Below are positions 1 through 9,113 of a stretch of 64,000 nucleotides of DNA, piece after piece. Position numbers and translations under genes: made by a program. Where the stretch lies: NCBI RefSeq assembly GCF_013426205.1, contig NC_089426.1, forward strand, positions 930,001 through 994,000. Reading direction: 5' to 3'. The stretch is from Metarhizium brunneum (Eukaryota; Ascomycota; Sordariomycetes; Hypocreales; Clavicipitaceae). The stretch's first letter is position 1, and each line of letters starts with the position of its first letter. The notes beneath the pieces were generated by a model. That model was not told the DNA's origin and did not search any database. It saw nothing but the letters and a program-made list of their open reading frames with translations.

Positions 1-1193
1 ACGCACGAGCCGTTTGCGGGATCAGAGCAAATCCCCATCATCGGCACCTGTGCCATGGTGCGCCGCCCTCCCCCATCCCCCAGCCTCAAGTACAAGTACT
101 CACGCGCGCGCAGGGCATCATGTACCTCGACATCCCCCTCGTCATGGGCATCCAGAGAATGTACCCCTGGTTCAGCAGGTGGTCGCCCATGATAGGCCTC
201 GTGCTGATGTGCGTCTCGCTGGCGGCCAGCTCCTTCTCTCAAAACGTCGGCCACCTCATCGTCACGCAGGGCGTCTTCTACGCCATCGGCGGCTCCATCT
301 CCTACTGCCCGTGCCTGCTGTACATGGACGAGTGGTTCGCCCGGCGCAAGGGCCTCGCCTACGGCATCATGTGGTCGGGCACGGGGCTGGCCGGCTTCTC
401 GCTGCCCCTGATCCTCGAGGTCTTCCTGCGCCGGTACGGCTTCCGCACGACGCTGCGCATCTGGGCCGTCGCGCTGCTCGTCCTGACCATGCCGCTCGCC
501 TTCTTCATCAAGCCCCGGCTGCCGCGCGCCGCCACGACGCACATCAAGCCCTTCAAGCTGGGGTTTGCGCTGACAAAGACGTTTATGCTGCATCAGGTTG
601 CCAACACCGTCCAGGGGCTGGGCTTCTTCCTGCCGGGCATCTATCTGCCCACGTATGCGAGATCCATCGGCGCGAGCAGCTTTACCTCTGCCTTGACGCT
701 GCTGCTCGTCAATGTTGCCTCGACAGTTGGCTGTGCCGTCATGGGCTCCCTGACTGATCATTTACATGTGACTACGTGTCTGATGATATCGGCCGCCGGC
801 GCGGGACTGGGTACGTTTTTGTTGTGGGGGTTCGCCACCTCCATCCCGGTCCTGTTTGTATTCTGCATTATCTACGGTCTGTTTGCGGGCCCGTACACGT
901 CGGCTTGGACGGGCATAATGAAGGACGTTGCTACCGAGATGGGCACCTACCGCGGCACCAGCGGGGGAAGCTCGTTTGACCCAACCATGGTTATTGGTGT
1001 CCTCTCCACGGGGAGAGGAATCGGGAACATCGTTTCGGGCCCCTTAAGCCAGGTCTTGGTCAAGGGCATGCCGTGGAAGGGAGAGGCCCTGGGCGGTTAC
1101 GGAACCGGCTACGGCCCTTTGATTGCATTTACGGGCGTAACGGCGGTTTTGAGCGGTGCGACATTTGTATGGCACCGCGTGGGATGGATGTAG
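1..1193 (+). CDS. MFS monocarboxylate-type transporter, 3' part
   Basis: This is the C-terminal part of a 12-TM major facilitator of the fungal monocarboxylate (MCT-like) group; the 5' end lies outside the window. Two exons are visible: <1..57 and 114..1193, separated by a 56-nt intron (GTGCGC at 58, CGCGCAG ending at 113). Joining them gives an open frame reading ...IIGTCAM-GIMYLDIPLV, 378 residues visible. Hydrophobic helices, the WFARRKG loop after the fourth or fifth helix and the RYGFRTTLRIW stretch fit the family. It should sit in the plasma membrane and carry a small carboxylate by proton symport, but the substrate cannot be read from sequence. It converges with the phosphoesterase gene, 276 bp between stops. 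Family call is firm; substrate is unknown. Confidence 0.85.
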   Translation, partial: ARAVCGIRANPHHRHLCHGAPPSPIPQPQVQVLTRAQGIMYLDIPLVMGIQRMYPWFSRWSPMIGLVLMCVSLAASSFSQNVGHLIVTQGVFYAIGGSISYCPCLLYMDEWFARRKGLAYGIMWSGTGLAGFSLPLILEVFLRRYGFRTTLRIWAVALLVLTMPLAFFIKPRLPRAATTHIKPFKLGFALTKTFMLHQVANTVQGLGFFLPGIYLPTYARSIGASSFTSALTLLLVNVASTVGCAVMGSLTDHLHVTTCLMISAAGAGLGTFLLWGFATSIPVLFVFCIIYGLFAGPYTSAWTGIMKDVATEMGTYRGTSGGSSFDPTMVIGVLSTGRGIGNIVSGPLSQVLVKGMPWKGEALGGYGTGYGPLIAFTGVTAVLSGATFVWHRVGWM

Positions 1194-1469
1194 GGCGATC
1201 AAGTATATCTGGGCATATCAAGGTACGATGCATTCTGTGCGGATGGTGGGATAAAAAGCTCGGTTTAGACAAAAATTCAAGAACATCTATTCATCAGTAC
1301 GCTGGACGGCCCCGTCTTTCGACGCTCCGATACGCTAGCTGTGCCGTGTACACCATGTTTGAGAATATTCAGTCTCGTCCATGTCCAGCCCTTGTCCAGC
1401 CACGTTGGCTTTAAACACCTCTAGGCAGAGTATACCAATAGCCTCACGCTGGGCTCCTGCCCAACCGAC

Positions 1470-2303
1470 TCAAATATCAACCGTCTTGTCGCCGTCAAAC
1501 CCCACGGCCGGTTCCAGCCTATACCCTCGCTGATTTGCCAAGAGGCGAATCGGCGGCACGGCCCCGAACGCATCCGGCCCCCGGTCCGCGAGAAAGTCGC
1601 AGTTGTAGTGCGTGTGCCCAAACGCCCACAAGACGACGCCCCTGTTGACAAAACACTCCTCCCGGGACAAGTCGGTCGAGAACCCGCACTTATACGACTC
1701 GTCCACAAACCGCGGATCAACCGCCCTCTCGTCCCTCGACGGACTCCAGTGCGTAAAGATGGCCATCCTGAAGGCGGCTTCGTGGCCCGACTCCTCCTCC
1801 AGCGAGACCACCGTGTCGTTCAGCCACTCCAGGTCGCGCACGTGCGCCCTATGATGATCGCTCATGTTCCCCTGCTTGGTTCGCAAAGACTGACTCGGGC
1901 GCTCCATCGGCCGGTCGTCACTCGTGCACCGGAGGCTGGAGAACAGGCTGCACCCCAGGATGAAGGTGTTTGTTTTTGGAATCTGGAACGCCCTCTTGTC
2001 CAGGAGGACGAACTCGCCGAGGAGGCTGCCGTCTTGTCTTGTGTCGTCCTCAAAGTCCGAGAGGATCTGGGTGACCTTGTCCCAGGTTGAGCCGTGTACC
2101 TCCTGGGCCCCGGGGACGAAGAAGACGATGCGGAACTTGCGGAGCTGCGCGCGCAGGAAGCCGAGGCACTTGTCCTGTTGTGTGTCGACGTTGCCAATGT
2201 CGCCGAGCAGAGCGAGGTATTTCGTCCTCGGCTCGATTATGAAATGCTCGTAATCGTCGTCTTCTTCCAGGTGAAGATCGGAAATGATTTGAATCGTTGT
2301 CAT
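1470..2303 (-). CDS. Calcineurin-like metallophosphoesterase with altered GNHE motif
   Basis: Single exon, 277 aa from the ATG at 2303, which places the first metal motif DLHLE at residues 9-13; the open frame upstream of it is Arg/Ser-rich and unlike the family. Metallophosphoesterase motifs in order are DLHLE, GDIG (34-37), a position where GNH(E/D) is expected, a THWSPS block and a C-terminal GHTH. In this protein the GNH(E/D) site reads GAQE (65-68). In the family the Asn ligates metal and the His is the general acid, so the protein may be catalytically impaired or use another residue. The change takes several bases, so a single sequencing error does not explain it. Probably a cytosolic phosphoesterase of unknown substrate. 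Confidence 0.8.
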   Translation of the reverse strand: MTTIQIISDLHLEEDDDYEHFIIEPRTKYLALLGDIGNVDTQQDKCLGFLRAQLRKFRIVFFVPGAQEVHGSTWDKVTQILSDFEDDTRQDGSLLGEFVLLDKRAFQIPKTNTFILGCSLFSSLRCTSDDRPMERPSQSLRTKQGNMSDHHRAHVRDLEWLNDTVVSLEEESGHEAAFRMAIFTHWSPSRDERAVDPRFVDESYKCGFSTDLSREECFVNRGVVLWAFGHTHYNCDFLADRGPDAFGAVPPIRLLANQRGYRLEPAVGFDGDKTVDI

Positions 2304-2832
2304 GGTGAAGTGTCTGCGGGCGCGGCTGGAGGGTCGTGATCGGGAGGTGCTGGTCGTGAAGTGCAGCAAGGGGTGATGGCATGTAACACCCGCTTTTGGA
2401 GATGTACCGCGCGGCTGTGTAGCTATGCTGGTGAGGATGCGTCGAGTATGGCTCCGGGATGGGGATATGGATTTATTTGCGCGGCTCAGAGGTTTCGCCT
2501 GTGCAGAATGGAGAAGGAGCAGAATCTGCCGTCTCCGCGACAACGTTCAAATGTTGGCGTTTCCAGCCGGAGCTGCGACTTGGAGTTTGTACACTGGGAA
2601 AGAGCAGCATGGAGGGATGGTCTGCGGCAGAATATATTCGCCTAAAAGAGTCCGGTAGACTACTATGCTGTGATGTATTACAGTATAGGGCATGATGGCC
2701 AGGTATCTGATCTGGTTCCATACTTTTTACCAACACCAGACTCAATTTATTCTTGTGTTGGGCATTGAACATGAATTGATGGCTATCTAGGTACCTAGGT
2801 AGATAAGCAGACCTCTCCTGTGCATACAGGCC
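2304..2832. other. Intergenic, no gene seen
   Basis: This 529-bp gap lies between the start of the phosphoesterase and the stop of the TauD-like gene. I see only a short TAGGTACCTAGGTA tract at 2788-2801, a simple palindromic repeat, and no convincing coding frame. Confidence 0.5.
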
Positions 2833-4121
2833 CTACTTTTGCAAACCAGCTCGTCTGGACGTGCTCTGCGGATCCAAGTATGGCTTCTCACCGAGTCCAA
2901 CAGCCCGGTTGCCAAATCGCTCCCCCTGACCGTCGTAGTCGAACGTGGCGGTGTGGAACACACTGCGGTTATCCCAGATGGCTGGAAGCAATATTGTCAG
3001 TGAGCCCTCGGTCATGTACTACATCTTGATGAGTGGGTGTAGGCAGCACACGTACCGATATCATTAGGGTTCTGCCACTTGAATCGAACCTGCAAATCGT
3101 GATTGTGGTACACCAGGTCCAGGAACCACTGCAGCAGGTTCTGGCTCTCTTCCTTGGTCACGCCATTAATGTGCGACACGTGTCCGCCGACGGGGAAAAT
3201 GCTCTTCCACCCGGTCACCGGGTTGGTTCGCACAACGGGGTGAATGGCCTTGAGCTCGCGGCCAACGTTTTCCGGAGCGCCGCGAGGCTTGTCGTATAGC
3301 TGGAAGCCTTGACGCTCGGCTACGGCACCGAAACCAGGCTGCTCAAAGGTTACAGTGAGGGTCTCGAGGAACTTTTGGTAGGGCTCACTGATCTTGTCGT
3401 AGATTTCGTATCCAGATGCCCAGAGCGTGTCTACCCGTCCCCAGTCCTAGTCAGTACATCAACTTTGTATTTGGACGACGGGGGTTAGTCGTAATCTTAC
3501 CACCGCCAGTCTTGGGGAGCTGCACGAGACGCAACGAGGTATAATCCGCGGGCACAGGCTCAAATGCAATGTCGCTGTGCCACTGGGCCGTCGATTGCTT
3601 CTTTGGGCTCAACGCCTCAGCCTCAGTGTTCTTGTAGTACTGTTGATGCTGGACGGAGCTGATGGTGCTAATCTCGGGGTCGCTGCCGCCGAGCTCGCGC
3701 TCAGAATTGAGAAGGGGATGAATGTGCAGACCGGACGTCTCCGGTCGTCCAGTCAGCTTGCCGAGTCTGAGGATCAATTCCTTCTGCAGATCATTGGTGA
3801 GGTCATCTTGTGCTCGGAAGAAGACGACTCCCCGCTCCGAGACTTTGAGCCGGGGCCGGTGTTAGGAACAAGATATCAGGGTGCCATGTGGGCGTCTTGG
3901 GACGTACTGGTGACGGCGAGGTCCCGAAGGAGTTCATCAGAATTAGGGGCATTAAGCAACTCAACCAGGTTCGCCTTTGGAAACTCGCGCCCAATGATGG
4001 GTGTGACGTCAAAGGACTCGAAGCTGTCCAGGTTGCCCTTGGCGCGAATGGGCTTTGCCGAGGGGATTGATTTGGTTTGGATGGGCAGCTGGACCGCTGG
4101 CTCAATGGTTGCCGGGGCCAT
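2833..4121 (-). CDS. TauD/TfdA-like Fe(II)/2-oxoglutarate dioxygenase
   Basis: Four exons on the minus strand, 4121..3908, 3842..3501, 3430..3056 and 2981..2833, give 359 aa with consistent phase; all three introns (65, 70 and 74 nt) start GTACGT or GTAAGA. The 2-His-1-carboxylate iron site is visible as WHSD (His160, Asp162) and a distal His320 in VFHTATFDYDG, with the 2-oxoglutarate Arg probably Arg332 or Arg336 in GERFGNR. The family hydroxylates taurine, alkyl sulfonates or aryloxy-alkanoates and frees sulfite or the alcohol; fungal members are often sulfur-scavenging. A sulfatase lies 22 kb away but they are not clustered. Likely cytosolic: no signal peptide. The substrate is not determinable here. 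Confidence 0.92.
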
Positions 4122-5188
4122 CTTGCAGGTTGATTCTCGAGGATGACTTCTTAAACGGATTGGGGAGTGCTAAAGGTTGTTCGGGCCGTCGAGTACTTGG
4201 CTGACCTGCGGCGTCCTTTTATATCTTACTCGACGAGTTTAAGCAAATACACACTCCGCCAATCCGCTATCAACAAGCACAAACTAGGAGGTGTCATGCA
4301 TGAAATTCCCCTCAATCTTCTCCAGTTGTTTCGCATCTTGGCCGCGCTCCATGAGCAGTTCGTGATGAAGCCCCCATTATGCGACATTCGCTAGCAATCA
4401 CGCCATCTCCTCAACACCACCTCACCAGGCGTATGCGACGGCCGTTATGACTCAACGATAGACAGCAGCAAGTTGTCCAATATGAAAGAAGATTATGAAT
4501 TACCAATGAAATACCCCCTGTTTGGTTCCCCAAAGCCCGCTTTTACCAGAATACCCTGTTTGAGTGCATTTGCTGCTCTGGCATGCCCATACGATAATAC
4601 TGTATGTAGGCCCCCCCGCGAGTTGAAACGAGCGCTAGTGGAGTTAGATCTTATCATCCACATATGGCGTTTATCAGAGAAAGCGCACTTTGCATCATGG
4701 CCGTTCCAATACCACGGGATGCCAACGGCGCCGTTTCGGCAGGTCGGCATGACGCCATTCCCAAGGATGAATGTTTCACTGCGGGCATGGAAGTCGCTTT
4801 CTCTGATAGGCCGCTACAATGTGACGCAAAAGGTATGCACCCATATCAGGGCTTTCGCTCTCTATAGTATAATATATTACAATATGTAGTATATACGACA
4901 ACACATCAGTGTGTATCAGATATATTAGTATATACTGCAGTATCTTGATATATTGTAGCATATAGTGCAAACTTGCGAACCAGTCAATATATTCGGCCAC
5001 AGAGGGTAACTCTTGAAACCCGTCCTTCACGTGGCGGCATTCCCTGTACATGGCGCCGACGTAACGTGCGGGCGTGATGTCGTCATGCCGTCTCGGAATG
5101 TCGCGGGCAAGACGAAACCTTCACGCACACCCAATCAGATGCATTGCATATGATATACACGCTGTCATCGCGAGATGCAGAGCCGATA
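4122..5188. other. Intergenic with AT-rich TA-repeat island
   Basis: About 1.07 kb without a convincing gene. Positions 4858-4980 are a TA/GTATA-rich stretch of low complexity, probably decayed repeat DNA. The short frames here show no family resemblance. Confidence 0.5.
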
Positions 5189-5482
5189 TCAACATGATGA
5201 GTCTTGCAGATGCCAAAGTCCGCCGGGGTTGGCTTCGTCCCTTGTCCGGGCAGGGCTAGCAAAACGGCAACATGGAGCGCAAGCATGATATGAAACCGTC
5301 GCCAGTAGATTATGCTTATTTGGCAACGATACTTTAGACGTCACGACACCGGAAGTAGGTAGACGCCAAGTTGGAAAGCCGCGCCATCGATTTTCCAGAC
5401 AGACCTCGTCCCTTGCCGTGCTCACGCCTCCAGTATTCAAGATGCCAACCGTGGCCAGTAGAGTGAGAGCCGACAAGGCCAT
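5189..5482 (-). CDS. Possible small secreted protein (weak)
   Basis: A 97-aa frame starts at the ATG at 5482. Its first 23 residues are a plausible signal peptide (hydrophobic core LSALTLLATVGIL, then STA). Five cysteines follow, including an HACAPCC cluster. The frame extends upstream to another ATG at 5629, which would bury the hydrophobic segment. I recognise no family, and a chance frame of this size is quite possible. Recorded only because of the signal-peptide-like start. Confidence 0.18.
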   Translation of the reverse strand: MALSALTLLATVGILNTGGVSTARDEVCLENRWRGFPTWRLPTSGVVTSKVSLPNKHNLLATVSYHACAPCCRFASPARTRDEANPGGLWHLQDSSC

Positions 5483-6904
5483 ACCAAGCACTTGGACGAC
5501 GTCTCTAAGCAATGTCCCGCATCTGGATGCGCCGTGGACGGAGAAGACATCCTTATTCAAACGGGGCAGTTTTTCTGCCAAAGATGCCCTTGCAACACAA
5601 GTGAGCAGCCGCGACGTCCTGCAGGGCATCAGAATTTCAAACTAATCAAAATAGCCGAGCGTCTTTGACGACCCAGACACGGCGGACAAGTGCCCCACGA
5701 CCAGATTGGTAGGGAGCACTTTCCAACGAGGAGGACGATGCTGACACAATATCCCAGGGAGAATCATCGCCGATTCGACCCCCTGTTCCGGTAGACGTGG
5801 CGTGAAGAATTCTGGATCGTCAGAAAATTGGACGTGTATGTTATGGTCTGGGCATGCATCATGTTCATGGCGCTGGAGCTGGACCGGGCCGTGCCAGACG
5901 GCGAATTGGTTTCGAGGGAGGAGCGGCTGGTTTAATGAAGTAGACCAATCTTCCCTCGTCGTGGCTTCTGATGCGCTGACTGCGCCTACAGGGAGGAAAA
6001 GATGGTGGTGAATCGTGTGCTGAGAGATGATTCGGACAAGAGCTCGATGCATAATCGAGAGCCGATTACACCAAAGCTGCTGTGGCAGAGCTTGCAAGGC
6101 TATCAATGGTCTCTGGAACTTGTCTCCCCCGGACAGCTTCCTTTGCACACGGGGGAGTTGTGCCTCTAATGTAGTTTGCAACAGGTCCTTGTATATCCTT
6201 GGATTGGTCTTGTTGATTCCCAGAACCCGCCGGCCCAATACCTCACACTGACCCTCAGGAGATTGGGTTTTGACGCATTTCACTCCCTCCGCAACACTCC
6301 ATGGTAAGTCTCTAGACGCTCGTTTTTCCCCGTCAAAAGAACCGCGCCGGTACGTTTTTGTTTCTTGGCCCGCAAGTCCGGACTCACGAGTCGCGATTTG
6401 CCACGACAAAGGATCAGGAACAAGAGGCTTGACTTCCGGTTCGATCACTGATCTTGGTTCCCGGGTAGGGCAATTTATCCAGAGCCAAGGGCACTTTTAG
6501 CCGCGCCGTGTAATTTTGCCGAAAAGCATCGAAATACGTCCTTGCTGCTCTTTCCTAGTATAGCAGCTCCGAGGGGCAATCTGGTTGGAAATGCCATCAA
6601 TTGGTGTGGTCAACGTTGGATGCGGAGGGGCTCCGCCCCCGCCCGGCGACGACGCGGCGAGAGTTGCCGTGTTTGGTCATTTCCACTGCTTCTCGATTCT
6701 CGCGGCGAGGGGCGCAGGGGACTTCCAGAGCCCTACTTAATGCTTGGCCGCTCTGGAGCAGACGTATTCTTGGTTTCACGGACCATGATTATTCTCAGTC
6801 TTGATTGCTTGCACAACCGTGTCTCCAGACCAGGTTGAGCCCACCGTTGCTGGCAGAATCAGCCGTTGATCGACTTGGCCAAAGGTATACGAGCCACCGT
6901 CGAG
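5483..6904. other. Intergenic, no supported gene
   Basis: A minus-strand frame is open from about 6448 to 5642 (268 codons). It begins with a GTG and contains no ATG for its first half, and its composition matches no family I know. It may be a decayed gene or chance. No promoter element was identified in front of the PhyH-like gene. Confidence 0.3.
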
Positions 6905-8107
6905 ATGGGCAGCGCACCACCCTTCCTCGGGCCATTTACGGACCCAAGCCAACCGCGGCTCTATTCCACGTCCGAGTCCCCGTCTCTGGACGTCTTCAAA
7001 ACCATTTGCTCGCAGCGAGCTACGAAAGCACAATACCCTCTTGCGGATTCCATCCTGCACAACATCCCCGTTTACACCCTCCCGCCATACAGTGCCCTCA
7101 CATTGGAAGGCAAGACAAGCCTCCAGAATGAATGGTACAGCATCCTCCTCCACGGCCCCGGTGTTTTCGTCACCAAAGGCCTCTACCGCGATCATACTCT
7201 CCTCAAGGACGTGAATGCCGTCTTTCACAGCATCATCGCCAACGAGAAGCAGACCACGGTCGGTCGCGGAGACCATTTCGCCGGGGCTGGCAAGAACGAC
7301 AGGATTTGGAACTCGTTCAGTAAGCATGGGCTTGCGGACCCGCCTTCATTCTTGAAGTACTACTCCAATCCGTACCTGGGTCTCATTGCGTCCTCGTGGC
7401 TGGGACCGGGATACAGAATCACGGCTCAAGTGAACAATGTCAAGCCGGGGGCGGCAGCGCAGGTCTCCCACAGAGACTACCACCTGGGCTTCATGTCTTC
7501 AGAGCCGTGTTCCCGGATCCCGCGAGCCATGCAGGTCGCCAGCCAGTGTCTCACGCTGCAGGGTGCTGTTGCCCATGTTGACGTCCCCGTGGAAAGCGGA
7601 CCGACTCGTCTGCTGCCCTACAGCCAGACCTTTGCGGAGGGATACATGGCGTATCGATTGCCCGAATTCAACGACTATTTTTTGCAGAACCACGTTGCTC
7701 TGCCGTTGGACGAGGGCGATGGCTTGTTCTTCAATCCGGCTCTGTTTCATGCCGCGGGCACTAACCAGTCCCGGGACATTCATAGGTTGGCCAACTTATT
7801 GCAGATTAGCAGTGCGTTTGGAAAGCCAATGGAGTCAGTTGATGCGATGCCTCTGGTGGAGGCTGTTTGGGACGAATTGCAGAGTTTGTTCAAGAGCAGA
7901 GGCGCTACAGACGCCGTCGAAGCCTTTGTTGCGGCGGTCGGGGAAGGGTACGCATTTCCTACCAATCTGGATCACAATCCGCCGCAGAATGAGAGCATGG
8001 CCCCGAAATCAGAGCAGGACGTTATTTGGGAGTCTCTGCGACAGGGTTGCGACAAGCAACAAGCCTTGGATGCACTGCGTGCGTACAGAACTGCCACGAG
8101 AGCTTGA
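6905..8107 (+). CDS. Phytanoyl-CoA dioxygenase (PhyH) family protein
   Basis: Single exon, 400 aa from the first in-frame ATG at 6905 (MGSAPPF). The iron site is SHRDYH (His189, Asp191), with the distal His282 in LFHAAGTN, followed by RDIHRLANLLQ carrying a candidate 2-oxoglutarate Arg. In the PhyH family these residues bind Fe(II) and 2-oxoglutarate for alpha-hydroxylation of acyl-CoA or of small secondary metabolites. A deep central domain and an extra C-terminal helical tail (about residues 300-400) are typical of large fungal members. No signal peptide, so cytosolic or peroxisomal; the C-terminus TRA is not a clear PTS1. It stands alone, with a GNAT gene converging 208 bp downstream. Substrate unknown. 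Confidence 0.88.
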   Translation: MGSAPPFLGPFTDPSQPRLYSTSESPSLDVFKTICSQRATKAQYPLADSILHNIPVYTLPPYSALTLEGKTSLQNEWYSILLHGPGVFVTKGLYRDHTLLKDVNAVFHSIIANEKQTTVGRGDHFAGAGKNDRIWNSFSKHGLADPPSFLKYYSNPYLGLIASSWLGPGYRITAQVNNVKPGAAAQVSHRDYHLGFMSSEPCSRIPRAMQVASQCLTLQGAVAHVDVPVESGPTRLLPYSQTFAEGYMAYRLPEFNDYFLQNHVALPLDEGDGLFFNPALFHAAGTNQSRDIHRLANLLQISSAFGKPMESVDAMPLVEAVWDELQSLFKSRGATDAVEAFVAAVGEGYAFPTNLDHNPPQNESMAPKSEQDVIWESLRQGCDKQQALDALRAYRTATRA

Positions 8108-8315
8108 AATAGTATGAATGAGGGTGTATTCGTGCGAGGCGTTGCTACTAGCGACTCGTCAAGTATCTAATCTTTCCAGACATTATAAAGACTTTGATAG
8201 CTATGTGTATTTCTTACGCGGTATAGACGACGAGTGTCGGCAATATGATATCCAACAGTGATGACCTGGGTAACCCTGTGCCCCAAACGTAATAGGTATC
8301 TGGTCAACGACTCTT

Positions 8316-9113
8316 TCAACCTGTAAAGTATCGCATGAGGGAGTCAAACAATGATCCACGTCGCTGTATCAACTGTGAATCTAGAACCATGGCTTTGATG
8401 AGAATATCCTCAGCCTCTGACTCTGCGGGAAGCGCTACGGGTCCTTCGTCGACGAAGCCGAGCCCCGAAAAGAGAATGTAGCCCCTAGACGCTGTTTGAA
8501 CACAAACTGAAGCATGCTTTTGCCTGGCCAAATTGATACCAGAGGTGCAAAGGGCTTTTCCATAGCCCTTTCTTTGGTAATCCGGTCTTGTGGCCAAGAG
8601 ATGGAGGAAAACGTAAGGAATATGGTTGGAGAAGTGTCTCCTTCTCCCGTCAACGGTGGCTTGGCAGAGGGCAGCGAGCTTGGCTGGAGCCTTGTCATCG
8701 AGCTGGCGGGTTGGCTGCGCGTTCACGGCTGCAACGGCTTCACAGGAACCGGTTAGCAGGGTATTTTGATCCGAGTCTTGATCAGATTGACAAGACGCAC
8801 CATTGCGCTGACCGGCACCCAGGCCTTGGCCAAGACCGGCTGAGGTGTCCCACACGGCAACGGAAACGACAATCGGCCCAGAGTGCACCTTGGCCTCGGT
8901 GGCAGAGATTTCGACGACCAAGACGAGCCAGGAATTTTTATTGGCCGGCTCCAGGTAGCTTCGAAGGATTGCCTCGCAGTATTCGATGTGGACAGCGTCA
9001 GCTTGGGCCATGCGCGGGAGGAATGCCTTCCAGGGCGCCTCGTTAGCCAGAGCCGACAAGACGATGCGGGCGACGGCGGGCACGTCGTCTACTGTAGCAG
9101 GCCGAATCTTCAT
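8316..9113 (-). CDS. GNAT-family N-acetyltransferase
   Basis: Single exon, 265 aa from the ATG at 9113 (MKIRPATVDDV), the usual first beta strand of GNAT proteins; the frame continues upstream without an ATG. The acetyl-CoA pyrophosphate loop is visible as RPDYQRKGYGKAL after the strand FLHLLAT, then CVQTASRGYILFSGLGF, the usual final motif. Residues from about 85 to 175 form a long low-homology insert between the N-terminal and CoA-binding parts, typical of fungal GNATs of unknown substrate. Cytosolic. Substrate could be an amine, an antibiotic or a polyamine; nothing in the context decides. Confidence 0.85.
   Translation of the reverse strand: MKIRPATVDDVPAVARIVLSALANEAPWKAFLPRMAQADAVHIEYCEAILRSYLEPANKNSWLVLVVEISATEAKVHSGPIVVSVAVWDTSAGLGQGLGAGQRNGASCQSDQDSDQNTLLTGSCEAVAAVNAQPTRQLDDKAPAKLAALCQATVDGRRRHFSNHIPYVFLHLLATRPDYQRKGYGKALCTSGINLARQKHASVCVQTASRGYILFSGLGFVDEGPVALPAESEAEDILIKAMVLDSQLIQRRGSLFDSLMRYFTG

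Noticed and set aside
14..757. Long frame overlapping the MFS transporter
   Set aside because: Rich in His, Arg and Pro, out of frame with a clear transporter; a shadow of the real gene.
5642..6448. 268-codon minus-strand open frame
   Set aside because: Begins with GTG, lacks an ATG in its first half and shows no domain; not enough support for a gene.
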